From contig JAIUOC010000001.1 in NCBI GenBank assembly GCA_020161265.1, positions 930,001 through 994,000 of the forward strand: a stretch of 64,000 bases of DNA, given 5' to 3'. The translations under genes were made by a program, and so were the position numbers. Source of the stretch: Chloroflexota bacterium. GTDB taxonomy: Bacteria; Chloroflexota; Chloroflexia; Chloroflexales; Herpetosiphonaceae. Under the pieces are notes generated by a model. The model was not told the DNA's origin. It saw only the letters and a program-made list of their open reading frames with translations, and searched no databases. Each line of letters starts with the position of its first letter. The stretch's first letter is position 1. Of the stretch, positions 35,956-45,501 are shown piece by piece.

Positions 35956-37083
35956 ATGACCGTCATCGCAGCCGAAGCAATTGGCGTGGCACATGAACGT
36001 GCCGAGGACTATGCAGGGCTTTCAATCGAGGAATTGGATCAACGGATTGCTACGGCTAAGGCCAAATTGGGCGAGCGTTTGGTGATTCTGGGCCACCACT
36101 ATCAACGTGATGATGTGGTCAAGCATGCCGATTTAAGTGGCGATTCCTATGGGCTTTCGGTTGATGCGCGCAAAACTGCCGCCGAATATATCGTCTTTTG
36201 TGGCGTTCACTTCATGGCCGAAAGCGCCGATATTCTCGGTCGCGACGACCAAACCGTGATTCTGCCCGACCATACCGCTGGTTGCTCGATGGCCGATATG
36301 GCCGATATCGAACAGCTTGAAGAAGTTTGGGATGAGCTTAACGAGATTTTGGGCGATGCCGAGGCCCAGGTCATGCCAATTACTTACGTCAACTCATCGG
36401 CAGCCGTCAAGGCTTTTGTCGGCGAACATGGAGGAGCTTGCTGTACCTCATCCAATGCTGAGCCAATTGTGCGCTGGGCCAAAAATCTCCGCCCCAAAAT
36501 GCTGTTCCTGCCTGATCAGCACCTTGGCCGCTATACCGCGTTTGCGAAACTTGGCATTCCGCTCGATAAAATGTTGGTTTGGAATCCTAATTTGCGCTAT
36601 GGCGGGCATACACCAGAGGCCATTCGTGAAGCTGAAGTGTTGCTATGGGCTGGTCACTGCTCGGTACACGCTCAATTCCGCCCAGCCTACATCAAAGCTT
36701 GGCGCGAAAAACACCCCGAAATTAATGTGATTGTGCACCCTGAATGCACCTTGGGCGTGACCAACGAGGCTGATTATGTTGGCTCAACTGCCTACATCAT
36801 CAAAACGATCAACGAGGCTCCAGCAGGCAGCATGTGGGCAGTTGGCACCGAAATCAACTTGGTCAATCGTTTACAAACCAATAATCCTGATAAAACGATT
36901 GTCTCTGTCTCGCCATTTGCCTGTCTTTGTTCAACGATGTATCGGATCGATCCTGAGGAATTATGTTGGGTCTTGGAGAATTTGGTTGAGGGCAATGTCG
37001 TCAATCAAATTGCTGTGCCAACTGCCATCAAGCAAAAAGCCCGTTTGGCGCTCGAACGCATGCTAGAGATTGCTGGTAATTAA
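35956..37083 (+). CDS. nadA: Quinolinate synthase A
   Basis: This 375-residue iron-sulfur enzyme condenses iminoaspartate with dihydroxyacetone phosphate to quinolinate, for NAD synthesis. It has LGHHYQRDDVVKHADLSGDS, DHTAGCSMADM, HPECTLGV and the cluster cysteines in AGCSM, ECTLG and PFACLCSTMYRI. ATG 35956 has GGAGAG 5 bases upstream; an ATG at 35932 has no site. nadB and nadC are not nearby, so it is a single-gene unit under the upstream operators. A hairpin follows. Confidence 0.96.
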   Translation: MTVIAAEAIGVAHERAEDYAGLSIEELDQRIATAKAKLGERLVILGHHYQRDDVVKHADLSGDSYGLSVDARKTAAEYIVFCGVHFMAESADILGRDDQTVILPDHTAGCSMADMADIEQLEEVWDELNEILGDAEAQVMPITYVNSSAAVKAFVGEHGGACCTSSNAEPIVRWAKNLRPKMLFLPDQHLGRYTAFAKLGIPLDKMLVWNPNLRYGGHTPEAIREAEVLLWAGHCSVHAQFRPAYIKAWREKHPEINVIVHPECTLGVTNEADYVGSTAYIIKTINEAPAGSMWAVGTEINLVNRLQTNNPDKTIVSVSPFACLCSTMYRIDPEELCWVLENLVEGNVVNQIAVPTAIKQKARLALERMLEIAGN

Positions 37084-37090
37084 GCGCATA

Positions 37091-37124
37091 GGCAGGATGG
37101 CCTCGACAGCAGTGCCATCCTGCC
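37091..37124. terminator. Hairpin between convergent nadA and membrane protein gene
   Basis: GGCAGGATGGC (37091-37101) pairs perfectly with GCCATCCTGCC (37114-37124). The following T-stretch is short, so it may act in both directions but weakly. Confidence 0.75.
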
Positions 37125-37136
37125 TCTTGATTAGGT

Positions 37137-37535
37137 TTAGGCATTTACCAATTTGCGCCGCAAAGCAATAATTTCAGTTTCGGTAATCAGCAGCACCAAA
37201 ATCGCTTGCGAGATGAGAAAACCATAGCCCCAAACTGTTGGATCAAAGCTAGGCCCAACAATTAGCCAAACACTTTGGGCCAGCCACAAGGCATTGACTG
37301 CCACCACAAACCAAGCCGCCCCGCGCTTGATCGTTGGCCGAAACGAGAGCCACACCAACCAGCTCACCCATGGAATCAAGCCCAAGCCGACATACCACAA
37401 AAAGCTACTTGGCAAACCAAAAAATGCCGCCAGCGGTTGATTCAAGCCCAGCAAGCCAGCCATCAAAACTCCAGCGCTCATTCCATCAAAACGAATTGCA
37501 TAGCGTAATAATTGAGGGTGTTGTAACCAACGCAT
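37137..37535 (-). CDS. Four-helix membrane protein, function unknown
   Basis: This 132-residue protein has four predicted membrane helices (about 18-38, 42-62, 72-92, 102-124) and no enzyme motif. AAGGAG lies 7 bases before ATG. It is divergent from an MmyB-type regulator, which may control it through the palindrome at 37629-37645. Family not recognised. Confidence 0.75.
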   Translation of the reverse strand: MRWLQHPQLLRYAIRFDGMSAGVLMAGLLGLNQPLAAFFGLPSSFLWYVGLGLIPWVSWLVWLSFRPTIKRGAAWFVVAVNALWLAQSVWLIVGPSFDPTVWGYGFLISQAILVLLITETEIIALRRKLVNA

Positions 37536-37628
37536 ACGATTGCTCCTTTGTTGTAATTATCGTCAAACCCCAACAGCGTCAGGTTGAAGAACCTAGATGC
37601 AGCATAGGCGCTGATGGTTGGCAGCACA

Positions 37629-37645
37629 ATTACCTCTGAGGTAAT
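37629..37645. promoter_or_regulatory. Palindromic operator between membrane protein and regulator genes
   Basis: ATTACCTC-T-GAGGTAAT is a perfect palindrome in the 145-base divergent region, 36 bases before the regulator ATG and just upstream of TATGCT (37664-37669). It is a good candidate for the binding site of that regulator. Confidence 0.6.
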
Positions 37646-37680
37646 CGTGGCAACTACCCAAATTATGCTAAGATGCAGCT

Positions 37681-38487
37681 ATGAAACAAGCAGCAATTGG
37701 TTCACTGATTCGTACTTGGCGGCAGCGTCGCCACTTGAGCCAGCTTGATCTGGCCAGCGATGCCAATATTTCAACCAAACACTTGAGTTTCTTGGAGACT
37801 GGACGTTCATTGCCTAGCCGCGATATGCTGTTGCATTTGGCTGAGCATTTAGAAGTACCGCTGCGTGAGCAAAATGTGTTGTTGGTGGCGGCCGGGTTTG
37901 CACCGTTGTTCAGCGAGCGTTCGCTTGATGATGGCGATTTAGATCCTGCTCGCGAGGCAATTCAGCATGTGTTGCACGGCCACGAGCCATATCCAGCGAT
38001 TGCGATTAATCGCCATTGGCAGATGATAATGGCCAATAATTGTATTGATTATTTTCTGGCAGGCGTAGCCACAGATTTATTAACTCCACCAGTTAATGTC
38101 TTGCGCTTGAGCCTGCATCCTGAGGGCTTAGCACCACAGATTGTCAATTTAGCGGCTTGGAAAGCGCATTTATTGGCCCGTTTGCGCCACCAAATCGAGC
38201 TAACCGCCGATACGTATTTGGATGAGCTGTATCATGAATTGGCGGCCTATCCCACGAATCAAACTCATACTACGCCGATTCCGCCCTATCATGAAAGCAT
38301 GGATATTGCCTTGCCCTTCACGTTGCGCACCGCCCATGGCATGCTCAGCTTTTTTAGCACAACCATGGTGTTTGGCACACCAATTGACGTGACAGTTTCA
38401 GAATTGGCGATTGAGGCATTTTTTCCAGCCAATGCCGCCACCGCCGAACATTTACGCCAGTTACATGCAGCCAAAACTAGTCGATAA
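37681..38487 (+). CDS. XRE-family regulator with MmyB-like ligand-binding domain
   Basis: This 268-residue protein has an N-terminal helix-turn-helix (LIRTWRQRRHLSQLDLASDA, then STKHLSFLETGRSLPSRDML) and a C-terminal MmyB-like domain with AINRHWQMIMANNC. Related regulators bind fatty acid-like ligands. A TATGCT box 12-17 bases upstream of ATG and no ribosome binding site suggest a nearly leaderless message. It is followed 11 bases later by a phosphatase gene. Confidence 0.9.
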   Translation: MKQAAIGSLIRTWRQRRHLSQLDLASDANISTKHLSFLETGRSLPSRDMLLHLAEHLEVPLREQNVLLVAAGFAPLFSERSLDDGDLDPAREAIQHVLHGHEPYPAIAINRHWQMIMANNCIDYFLAGVATDLLTPPVNVLRLSLHPEGLAPQIVNLAAWKAHLLARLRHQIELTADTYLDELYHELAAYPTNQTHTTPIPPYHESMDIALPFTLRTAHGMLSFFSTTMVFGTPIDVTVSELAIEAFFPANAATAEHLRQLHAAKTSR

Positions 38488-38498
38488 GCGAGTTACGT

Positions 38499-39056
38499 AT
38501 GACCAACAATAGTTTATGGCAACAAATGAATCAGCCAACAATGCTTGCTACACCGATTTCGGCTTCGTATTGGGTGCTTCCAGGGCGTTTGCTGGCGGGC
38601 GAACATCCCATGCTGTTGGAAAAAGAGCCGTTACATGAGCGTTTACAGCACTTTAGCCAGGCCAAAATCACTGTTTTTATTGATCTGACTGAGCAAGCCG
38701 AAACCCAAGAATTGGGCGATTACAGCGCGGCGCTGCACCAAATTCAAGCAAGCCCAGCGCTCGTTCGCTATCATTTTCCAATCCCCGATATGAACATTCC
38801 ATCAGTTTCCCAGATGCAAGCGATTCTGGCGCAAATAATTAATGCGCTTGATCAGCAACAAAATGTGTATGTCCATTGTTGGGGCGGGCTAGGCCGAACA
38901 GGCACAGTCATCGGCTGCTTGCTCGTCGAACAAGGCTGGGAATATACCCAAGCAATAGAACAAATGACGCGATTACGCCAAAACACCCGCGACTACCGCT
39001 ACCCCTCACCAAGCAACGATCTACAACGCCAGTTTGTGGCAGATTGGCAGAAATAG
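38499..39056 (+). CDS. Dual-specificity / tyrosine phosphatase-like protein
   Basis: This 185-residue protein has the signature HCWGGLGRTGT with catalytic Cys127 and Arg133, and an acid Asp97 in IPDMNIPS, as in small cysteine-based phosphatases (DSP fold). Substrate may be phosphotyrosine or a phosphoinositide-like metabolite; sequence does not say. It lies 11 bases after the regulator gene, likely in one operon with it. Confidence 0.9.
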   Translation: MTNNSLWQQMNQPTMLATPISASYWVLPGRLLAGEHPMLLEKEPLHERLQHFSQAKITVFIDLTEQAETQELGDYSAALHQIQASPALVRYHFPIPDMNIPSVSQMQAILAQIINALDQQQNVYVHCWGGLGRTGTVIGCLLVEQGWEYTQAIEQMTRLRQNTRDYRYPSPSNDLQRQFVADWQK

Positions 39057-39229
39057 CATCCGCTGCGTTGTGAAGCCTCTTTAATTGCTTGTCCCTCTCT
39101 CTGTTCCAAAACACCCAATTAAATTAGCGCCAGAATCACCCAGTAGGTGTACCTTTGGTTACATTCCATGGGAGCAGCTTAGATTTACAATAGCAGTAGA
39201 TCAACTGAGTGATAGAAAGAAAGGCTTGT

Positions 39230-40240
39230 ATGATCGAACTTCCAGATCCACTTGATCAAGCCCCAACCCGCGACCTGCTGCATCATTACGTCGATGAGGG
39301 AATTTTTAATCGGGCAATGATGAAACGCGCCTTACAACTAAGCGGGTTTACGCCAACGGCCCAAGCTTGGGTACGCTTTTTCAACCTGATCTTGCTGGTG
39401 CTGGGTGCTGGCTTGGCGGTTTGTGGGGTCTATTTCTTCTTTGCTTTCAATTGGGCCAGCATGCATCGCTTCGCCAAACTGGGCTTAGTTGAAGGCGCAT
39501 TGCTCAGCTCAATCGTGGCAGCCTTGTGGTATGGCTTGGAACGAATTCAAGGCAAAATTTTATTAACCGTCGGCGCTTGTTTAGTTGGCGCACTGATGGC
39601 GCTATTTGGCCAAATTTACCAAACTGGTGCTGATGCCTATACCCTCTTTTTGAATTGGGCCTTGGTGATCACCGGCTTGGCAATTGCTGGCAATTTTGCG
39701 CCGTTGTGGCTGCTGTGGTGGGGGCTTTGGAACCTTACGATTGTGCTTTATTACGATCAAATTGGCAATTCGCGTCAAGCTAACGATTTATTCGCCTTGT
39801 TGATTTTCAATGGGCTCAGTTTTGCGCTGGTTGAGGGTTTGCGCCAACGTAAACTAGCTTGGCTCCAAACTAATTGGCTACATCGGGTGCTTGGGTTAGC
39901 TTTGTTATGGGTACTGGTGCTGATCAGCTTTAATTTTGGTGATCGATTTTTCAGCTATGGGTCGAACGAGCTTAATCCTGCACGGGTTATCCTCTATCTC
40001 CTAGCAATTGTGGTGTTAGCTGGTATGACAATCTACCATCATTTTGTCAGGTTTGATGGGCTACTAGCCTTAGCCAGCCTTGGCGCAATCTGGTTTTTCG
40101 TCGATCGTTGGCTCTTCGAATGGCTTTCGTATGATTCTGGCGCAACATTCCTGCTCGCTGGCATGATCATTTTGGGTCAAACGGTTGGCTCAATTCTCTG
40201 GGTGCGCCAACGTCAACAACTGCTAGGAGGCCATGCATGA
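39230..40240 (+). CDS. DUF2157 membrane protein
   Basis: This 336-residue protein has about nine membrane helices after a 55-residue cytoplasmic N-terminus typical of DUF2157 (HHYVDEGIFNRAMMKRALQ). ATG 39230 has AGAAAGG upstream; GTG 39209 lacks a site. It is the first gene of a conserved trio with DUF4401 and GDYXXLXY proteins. The next start overlaps its stop by 4 bases (ATGA). Function is unknown, probably an envelope or membrane-biology complex. Confidence 0.9.
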   Translation: MIELPDPLDQAPTRDLLHHYVDEGIFNRAMMKRALQLSGFTPTAQAWVRFFNLILLVLGAGLAVCGVYFFFAFNWASMHRFAKLGLVEGALLSSIVAALWYGLERIQGKILLTVGACLVGALMALFGQIYQTGADAYTLFLNWALVITGLAIAGNFAPLWLLWWGLWNLTIVLYYDQIGNSRQANDLFALLIFNGLSFALVEGLRQRKLAWLQTNWLHRVLGLALLWVLVLISFNFGDRFFSYGSNELNPARVILYLLAIVVLAGMTIYHHFVRFDGLLALASLGAIWFFVDRWLFEWLSYDSGATFLLAGMIILGQTVGSILWVRQRQQLLGGHA

Positions 40241-41298
40241 ACACTACACGCTATAGCCTACGCCAATTGTTCGCTGATCTTGAGCTTGAGCCACCAACAT
40301 TTGTGCTTTCAGCCCAACCACCCAGCGAAGACCCATGGTATATGCGAATTTTTGCTGGGATTGGAGCATGGTTCGCGGCATTCATGTTTCTTACTTTTTT
40401 GGGCATTACCAGCATTATTACCAATGAATTTGGGGCATTGGTTGTTGGATTGGGATTGTGTGCCGCTGCATTTGGGATTAATCGCCGCAGTCAAACATCA
40501 ACCTTTTTACGTCAACTCGCCCTAGCAATCAGCATCACTGGTCAACTGCTAGCAATCAGCGGCTGGGCAGAAATTGTTGACTCATTGATAGTTGCAGCGC
40601 TTGGGGTGATTGTCTTAGAAATAGGCCTATTTGTTGGCCATCGTGATTTCACTCAACGCTTAATCTCAACCTTGGCAGTAATTACATCCATCCATGTCAT
40701 TGCAGGGGATCTGAGCAATTGGGTCGAAAGTTTCAATTATATATATCTCCTGTTGAGCATTATGATCATTAGCTTTTCACTCCTGATGTGGTTTGAAGCA
40801 AAAATTCATGAAGATCAGCGTTGGTCAAGTGCTTCGCCAATAGCCTATGGCATGCTGCTGTTTATGGGCATCTCCAGTCTGCTAATCAACTTCAATTGGG
40901 CTGAATTTTTCTCACACGGCAGTTTCTTTATTTTGCCAGCACTGGTCGCGATTATCTGCTTGGGCACAACTATTTGGATGATTATTAATGAATTTGAGTA
41001 TAAATTGGGGCTAATTCAACTGGGCTGTATCGGGCTTGGCTTATTATTTATCACCTTCGTTGGGATCAATACGCCAGCGATCATTATTGCCCTGTTGATT
41101 ATTTTGCTCAGCTATTGGCGCGGCTATCCGGTAATGTTTGGGTTTGGCTGTTTGGCATTAATCGGCGCATTGAGTTTGTATTACTACAATCTTAATATTT
41201 CATTGCTCTACAAATCAATCATCTTGTTTGCCACTGGAATGACATTGCTGACAATTCGGGCATTGGTGCTGAAATTGAATCAAAAGGAAGCTTTATGA
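40237..41298 (+). CDS. DUF4401 membrane protein
   Basis: This 353-residue protein has about ten membrane helices. It starts at an ATGA overlap with the previous gene, with AGGAGG 6 bases upstream, and ends at another 4-base overlap with the next, so all three are translationally coupled. In other genomes this family stands beside DUF2157 and GDYXXLXY proteins. No catalytic motif is seen. Confidence 0.9.
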   Translation: MNTTRYSLRQLFADLELEPPTFVLSAQPPSEDPWYMRIFAGIGAWFAAFMFLTFLGITSIITNEFGALVVGLGLCAAAFGINRRSQTSTFLRQLALAISITGQLLAISGWAEIVDSLIVAALGVIVLEIGLFVGHRDFTQRLISTLAVITSIHVIAGDLSNWVESFNYIYLLLSIMIISFSLLMWFEAKIHEDQRWSSASPIAYGMLLFMGISSLLINFNWAEFFSHGSFFILPALVAIICLGTTIWMIINEFEYKLGLIQLGCIGLGLLFITFVGINTPAIIIALLIILLSYWRGYPVMFGFGCLALIGALSLYYYNLNISLLYKSIILFATGMTLLTIRALVLKLNQKEAL

Positions 41299-41777
41299 GT
41301 ATTCGTTATGGCTTAATTATCCTCAGTTTGGTGGCTTGTTTGGGCTTGGTTAATTTCAGTGTGGTGCAACGCGAAGAAGTAATCAATACGGGGCGGGTGG
41401 TCTACCTCGAATTAGCCCCAGTTGATCCACGCTCGTTGCTGCAAGGCGATTATATGCAGTTGAATTACGATACGTTCCCATTTTCCTATGATCAAGCATT
41501 TTCAAGCAAAGGTGTGTTGGTGCTCACGGTTGATCAGCAGAATATTGGCACATTTTCGCATTTTGAATATGGTGAGCAAGCTTTGGCTGCCAACCAACAA
41601 CGGCTCAAATATCGTTCGCGAGGTTATGACGTGCAGCTGGCAGCAGATACATTCTTCTTCCAAGAGGGCACTGGCGAGCGTTTTGCTGAGGCTCGTTATG
41701 CTGAACTGCATATCAACGAGGCAGGCGAGATGGCCTTGGTCGGCTTGCGCGATAAAGATTTGAATTTGATTAAGTAG
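41295..41777 (+). CDS. GDYXXLXY domain protein
   Basis: This 160-residue protein has one N-terminal membrane helix (5-22) and an extracytoplasmic domain with the family motif GDYMQLNY near 53-60. It is the third gene of the DUF2157-DUF4401 trio, with a 4-base overlap and AAAAGGAA upstream. The helix anchors the domain outside the membrane, presumably with the two polytopic partners. Role unknown. Confidence 0.92.
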   Translation: MSIRYGLIILSLVACLGLVNFSVVQREEVINTGRVVYLELAPVDPRSLLQGDYMQLNYDTFPFSYDQAFSSKGVLVLTVDQQNIGTFSHFEYGEQALAANQQRLKYRSRGYDVQLAADTFFFQEGTGERFAEARYAELHINEAGEMALVGLRDKDLNLIK

Positions 41778-41790
41778 CCAAATAATTAAA

Positions 41791-41827
41791 CAACCCCCTC
41801 TCCCACACAATGCAAGAGAGGGGGTTG
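41791..41827. terminator. Hairpin terminator between the DUF2157 trio and the MFS gene
   Basis: CAACCCCCTCTC (41791-41802) pairs perfectly with GAGAGGGGGTTG (41816-41827) around a 13-base loop, between convergent genes. No strong T-run follows on the plus strand. Confidence 0.75.
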
Positions 41828-41863
41828 CGCCAACAAAGCATCCAACCTATTTCAACGTTATAT

Positions 41864-43132
41864 TTAGGCTTGGCTTAGTGTGGCCTCAACCATCGTTGGC
41901 TCAGTCGCTTGATTTTGGCTTTCCATTGTCATAACCGAGCGCAGACCAAAACCCAACACGCCCATTGCAATCGTCACCACACCACCAAGAATGTACCAAA
42001 CTCGCAGGCCAAAACTATCGGCAATTGGGCCAGCCAATAACAGGCCCAGTGGAGCCATGGCCGTGGCAAAGCTGGCAACCAACGAGAACACGCGGCCTTG
42101 CAATTCGGGCGCAATTACACCTTGAATCATCGCGCCAAACGAGCCATTGACGATTGGCAAACTCAAGCCAACCAAACCGTTCATAGCAATCGCCGCCCAA
42201 ATCAATGAACTAGGCATGATTCCCATCAACAAGGTAAAACTACCAAGCAACACCAAGCCAAACAAGGCTGTAACAATCCGCCGCTTGAAGCCACCCCAAA
42301 TGCTCAATAAAATCCCGCCGAGAATAATCCCAATTGAGAGCGCTGCTTCCATCCAGCCCAATTCGCTGGCTCCGCCACCAAAAATTTTGGTCACGAGCAA
42401 AGGCAACAACGAGCCAATCGGAGTCATCACCAAATTGATCATGCTCACCATAATTAAGCTAATCAATAAGCCACGCCAGCCAATCACATAGATAAAGCCT
42501 TCGCGCATATCTTGCCAAAAGGTAACTTTGCGGTCGGCATCACGTTGCGGCTGGGGAATACGCACAAAGAGCAAAGGTAAAATTGCCAACAAGGCTGTAA
42601 CTACATCAATTGATAAAACGACTTGCAAGGGAAATTTGGCAATCAGCCATGCGCCCAATGGTGCCGCAACAATATTCATACCGCCATTCAAGGCTTGATT
42701 GAGGCCTTGAACCCGGGCCAAATGGGTTTTGGGCACAAGTAATACGGTTGAAGCACCCATAGCTGTGGCATGGAATCGCTCACAAATCGAACGTAATAAT
42801 AATGCTGCGTAAATATGCCACACTGCATCAGCTCCGCGCCAAAAGAGCAAAGCCAAGCCAATCGTCACCAACATCGAACAGGCATCAGCAACCAACATAA
42901 TCACTTGGCGATTCATGCGATCAACCCAAGTGCCAATAAACGGCGAAAGCAGCACCGCTGGCAACATCGCCATTAATGTGGCAAAAGCCAAGGTTGTGGC
43001 CGAACCAGTGCGTAGAGTTAAATTCCAAATAATCGCAAATTGAACTAATTGGCTTCCAACTAATGAAAAAACTTGGCCCAGCCAAATACTCAGAAACCGA
43101 CCCAACCAAGCCGTTGAAGATGGATTTTGCAT
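41864..43132 (-). CDS. MFS transporter, drug-exporter-like (DHA3 type)
   Basis: This 422-residue protein has 12 predicted membrane helices and the loop GTWVDRMNRQ of MFS motif A. It resembles MFS_3/DHA3 macrolide exporters (start WLGQVFSLVGSQLVQFAI). GAGGAG lies 6 bases before ATG. It stands alone between two hairpins. The substrate is unknown; export of an antibiotic or toxic compound is the usual family role. It is not close enough to the biosynthetic cluster to claim a link. Confidence 0.92.
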   Translation of the reverse strand: MQNPSSTAWLGRFLSIWLGQVFSLVGSQLVQFAIIWNLTLRTGSATTLAFATLMAMLPAVLLSPFIGTWVDRMNRQVIMLVADACSMLVTIGLALLFWRGADAVWHIYAALLLRSICERFHATAMGASTVLLVPKTHLARVQGLNQALNGGMNIVAAPLGAWLIAKFPLQVVLSIDVVTALLAILPLLFVRIPQPQRDADRKVTFWQDMREGFIYVIGWRGLLISLIMVSMINLVMTPIGSLLPLLVTKIFGGGASELGWMEAALSIGIILGGILLSIWGGFKRRIVTALFGLVLLGSFTLLMGIMPSSLIWAAIAMNGLVGLSLPIVNGSFGAMIQGVIAPELQGRVFSLVASFATAMAPLGLLLAGPIADSFGLRVWYILGGVVTIAMGVLGFGLRSVMTMESQNQATEPTMVEATLSQA

Positions 43133-43281
43133 TGCTAGCTCCTCTGGTTGAAACTAGCCAAACTATAGCTGGCTCAGCCTACAATCGGCAGCCTGCAAAA
43201 GATGTATCTTGGATGTGTAGCTGTTGGGAGCTGAATTTAGGCTGAACCAATCGGCTCTACACCTTTTGGCGCGGCATCCAC

Positions 43282-43316
43282 CAACGCCCTTTGATGGTAT
43301 CGATCAAAGGGCGTTG
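43282..43316. terminator. Hairpin downstream of the secreted sugar-dehydrogenase-like gene
   Basis: CAACGCCCTTTGAT (43282-43295) pairs perfectly with ATCAAAGGGCGTTG (43303-43316) around 7 bases. It lies 27 bases past the gene end. No T-run follows, so it may be an RNA-stabilising or weak terminator hairpin. Confidence 0.65.
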
Positions 43317-43343
43317 ATGCCTATGGTTTTGGATTATGCTTGA

Positions 43344-45491
43344 TTATTGATGATTTTTGCGCAAAATTGGCAAATAGAGCTGATAGGGGGTAAATTCTTC
43401 GTAGACTGCGGTGTAAGTCGTGGCGCTGGCAGGTGTCGTAAAGGTGCGTGGATTGCTGGTATTGTTATCGCTCCAGCGCACAAAACGCCACCAACGATTG
43501 CTATCAACATAGACTGGCGCAGTTACACGTAGGCTGTAGTTTTCCCACGAAATAAATGGATCATCGGCTTCGATCGGGTCGTTATTGACCACAAAATTGG
43601 CGTTAGCGTTCGGGGTTGAGGCCAAGGTCACATTGACTTTATGCGGTTGGATAGTTTGGGTGACGACATGGCTCAAACCGCTATCGTCAGTCGCAGTCAG
43701 CTCAAGCTCCAAATAGCTGTTGCTGGCCGCCAATAAATCTTCGGGGGCTGGTGCAGTAAAGCTAAAACTATTGGTGGTTGGTTGGGTCAAATAGGGGTGG
43801 GTATGGGTATCGTGATGCAAAATCACTTTCCACGATAAACCGCTGGCTGGCAATTGGCCTTGTTCGGCATCGCTGGCCTGTCCTCGCACTTGGATTGTTT
43901 GGCCAACCGCAAATTGGGCACTTGAGCTTGGTTGGGTGATGCTGGCATTCGGTGCAGTCGCCCCAACCCGCACAATTGCCTGGCTCACGTTCGATAAATC
44001 GCCGTTGCTGCCACGCAAATACAGGGTTGCAGTGTAGGTGCCATTGTTGGCGTAAGTGTAGGATGTGCTGGCCGTGTTAGTTTCGCGGCTCGTGCCATTG
44101 CCAAAATTCCACAAATAGCTTGCGCCGCTGCTCGGATTGCTAGCAGTAAAGGTCACGGCCAAGGGAGCCGCGCCAAAACTGGGGTTGGCCGTAAACGCTG
44201 AATTCAAGCTACTGCTACCATCATAGCTAATGCGGCGAATTTCGCCACCATTGGCATAGGTTGCGTAGAATAACGCTTGGCGACCGCCGTTGGGACCAAA
44301 CGCCATATGCGTGACTGATCCAGGATCATCTGAGAAAGTTAGAACCGAATTGTAGGGTGCTTGGGCTGAAATCATAAAGATTTTGCCACAAACATAATCG
44401 CCAAACATATAGCCGCTGTAATTGCTGGGAAAAGTATTGGCGGGCACAAACGCGCCACCAGTGATCGAATTACAATTAATAAATGGTGCACCAGCATTGC
44501 CATGGCTATATTCATAAATTGGGTCAACCATATTGGCGGGCGTTGGCGAACATGGCCCCGTTGAATTATTGACCCGCGTACCTTCGCGACAATTCCAGCC
44601 ATAATCCTTGCCTGCCACAACTTCATCGATTTCTTCGCGCACATTTTGGCCAACATCGTTGACAAACAAGCGCACGCCGCTGGCATTAGGATCGAAGGTC
44701 ATACGGTAGGGATTACGAAACCCCCAAGCCCAGGTTTCTTGGCAAATTGTGCCGCTAGCAACTGAGCCAGTGTTACAACGCGCCGTGCCGCTGCCAGTAA
44801 ACGGATTATCGCTAGGAATCGTGCCATCAGCATTGATCCGTAAAATTTTGCCAAGCAAGGTATGTTGTTCGCGTGAGGCATCATTTGCGCCACCACAGCC
44901 ACTATCGAGATAATCGCAACCGCCATCGCCAACGCTAATATACAACTTGCCATCTTTGCCAAAGCCAAGATCGCCAGCATTGTGGTTGCCGTTGTACGAC
45001 CCAATATTATCAATCAAGACCGATTCTGAGTTGATATCGAGTACATTATTGCTCCAGGTAAAGCGTGAAACTCGATTAACTGGATTAACGGTTGTGCTCT
45101 GACGAGGACAATTGTTCGAAGTTTGGTTAAATTTATTGAAGGTATAGTAGACATAGACATACGGACGACCACTGGTAAATTGCGGATCAACCGCGATGCC
45201 AAGCAAACCACGCTCAAAGTCGTAACAAACTCGATTGCCAAGGCTCATTACGGTGCGAGTGTTAGTGCCATTCCAGCTAAGCAATTCACCATTTTGCTGG
45301 GTAATTAACATTTCACCAGAGGGCAACCAAGTAAAGGCAGTTGGGGCATCGAGGCTACTGGTAGGGACAACTACGGTTTGGGTGAAGCCAGCTGGAACGG
45401 CAGCGGGGGAAAGCTCAGGATTTGATTGCTGAACAAATTGGGCAGAAAAACCTGAAAAGATCAGAACAACGATAATAATCCAACGCGACAT
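43344..45491 (-). CDS. Secreted PQQ-type sugar dehydrogenase-like beta-propeller with PKD domain
   Basis: This 715-residue protein has a signal peptide (1-18) and a GSDH-type six-bladed propeller (about 35-430). Family segments are FERGLLGIAVDPQF, HNAGDLGFGKDGKLYISVGD, WAWGFRNPYRMTFDP and DVGQNVREEIDEV. A PKD domain (about 435-520, YLWNFGNG) and further beta domains follow, ending in FTPYQLYLPILRKNHQ. Such proteins oxidise sugars with bound PQQ, though some relatives lack activity. The YLPI-type tail is common in secreted Chloroflexota proteins and may mark surface sorting. AAGGAGG precedes ATG. Confidence 0.88.
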   Translation of the reverse strand: MSRWIIIVVLIFSGFSAQFVQQSNPELSPAAVPAGFTQTVVVPTSSLDAPTAFTWLPSGEMLITQQNGELLSWNGTNTRTVMSLGNRVCYDFERGLLGIAVDPQFTSGRPYVYVYYTFNKFNQTSNNCPRQSTTVNPVNRVSRFTWSNNVLDINSESVLIDNIGSYNGNHNAGDLGFGKDGKLYISVGDGGCDYLDSGCGGANDASREQHTLLGKILRINADGTIPSDNPFTGSGTARCNTGSVASGTICQETWAWGFRNPYRMTFDPNASGVRLFVNDVGQNVREEIDEVVAGKDYGWNCREGTRVNNSTGPCSPTPANMVDPIYEYSHGNAGAPFINCNSITGGAFVPANTFPSNYSGYMFGDYVCGKIFMISAQAPYNSVLTFSDDPGSVTHMAFGPNGGRQALFYATYANGGEIRRISYDGSSSLNSAFTANPSFGAAPLAVTFTASNPSSGASYLWNFGNGTSRETNTASTSYTYANNGTYTATLYLRGSNGDLSNVSQAIVRVGATAPNASITQPSSSAQFAVGQTIQVRGQASDAEQGQLPASGLSWKVILHHDTHTHPYLTQPTTNSFSFTAPAPEDLLAASNSYLELELTATDDSGLSHVVTQTIQPHKVNVTLASTPNANANFVVNNDPIEADDPFISWENYSLRVTAPVYVDSNRWWRFVRWSDNNTSNPRTFTTPASATTYTAVYEEFTPYQLYLPILRKNHQ

Positions 45492-45501
45492 ACTTCCTCC
45501 T

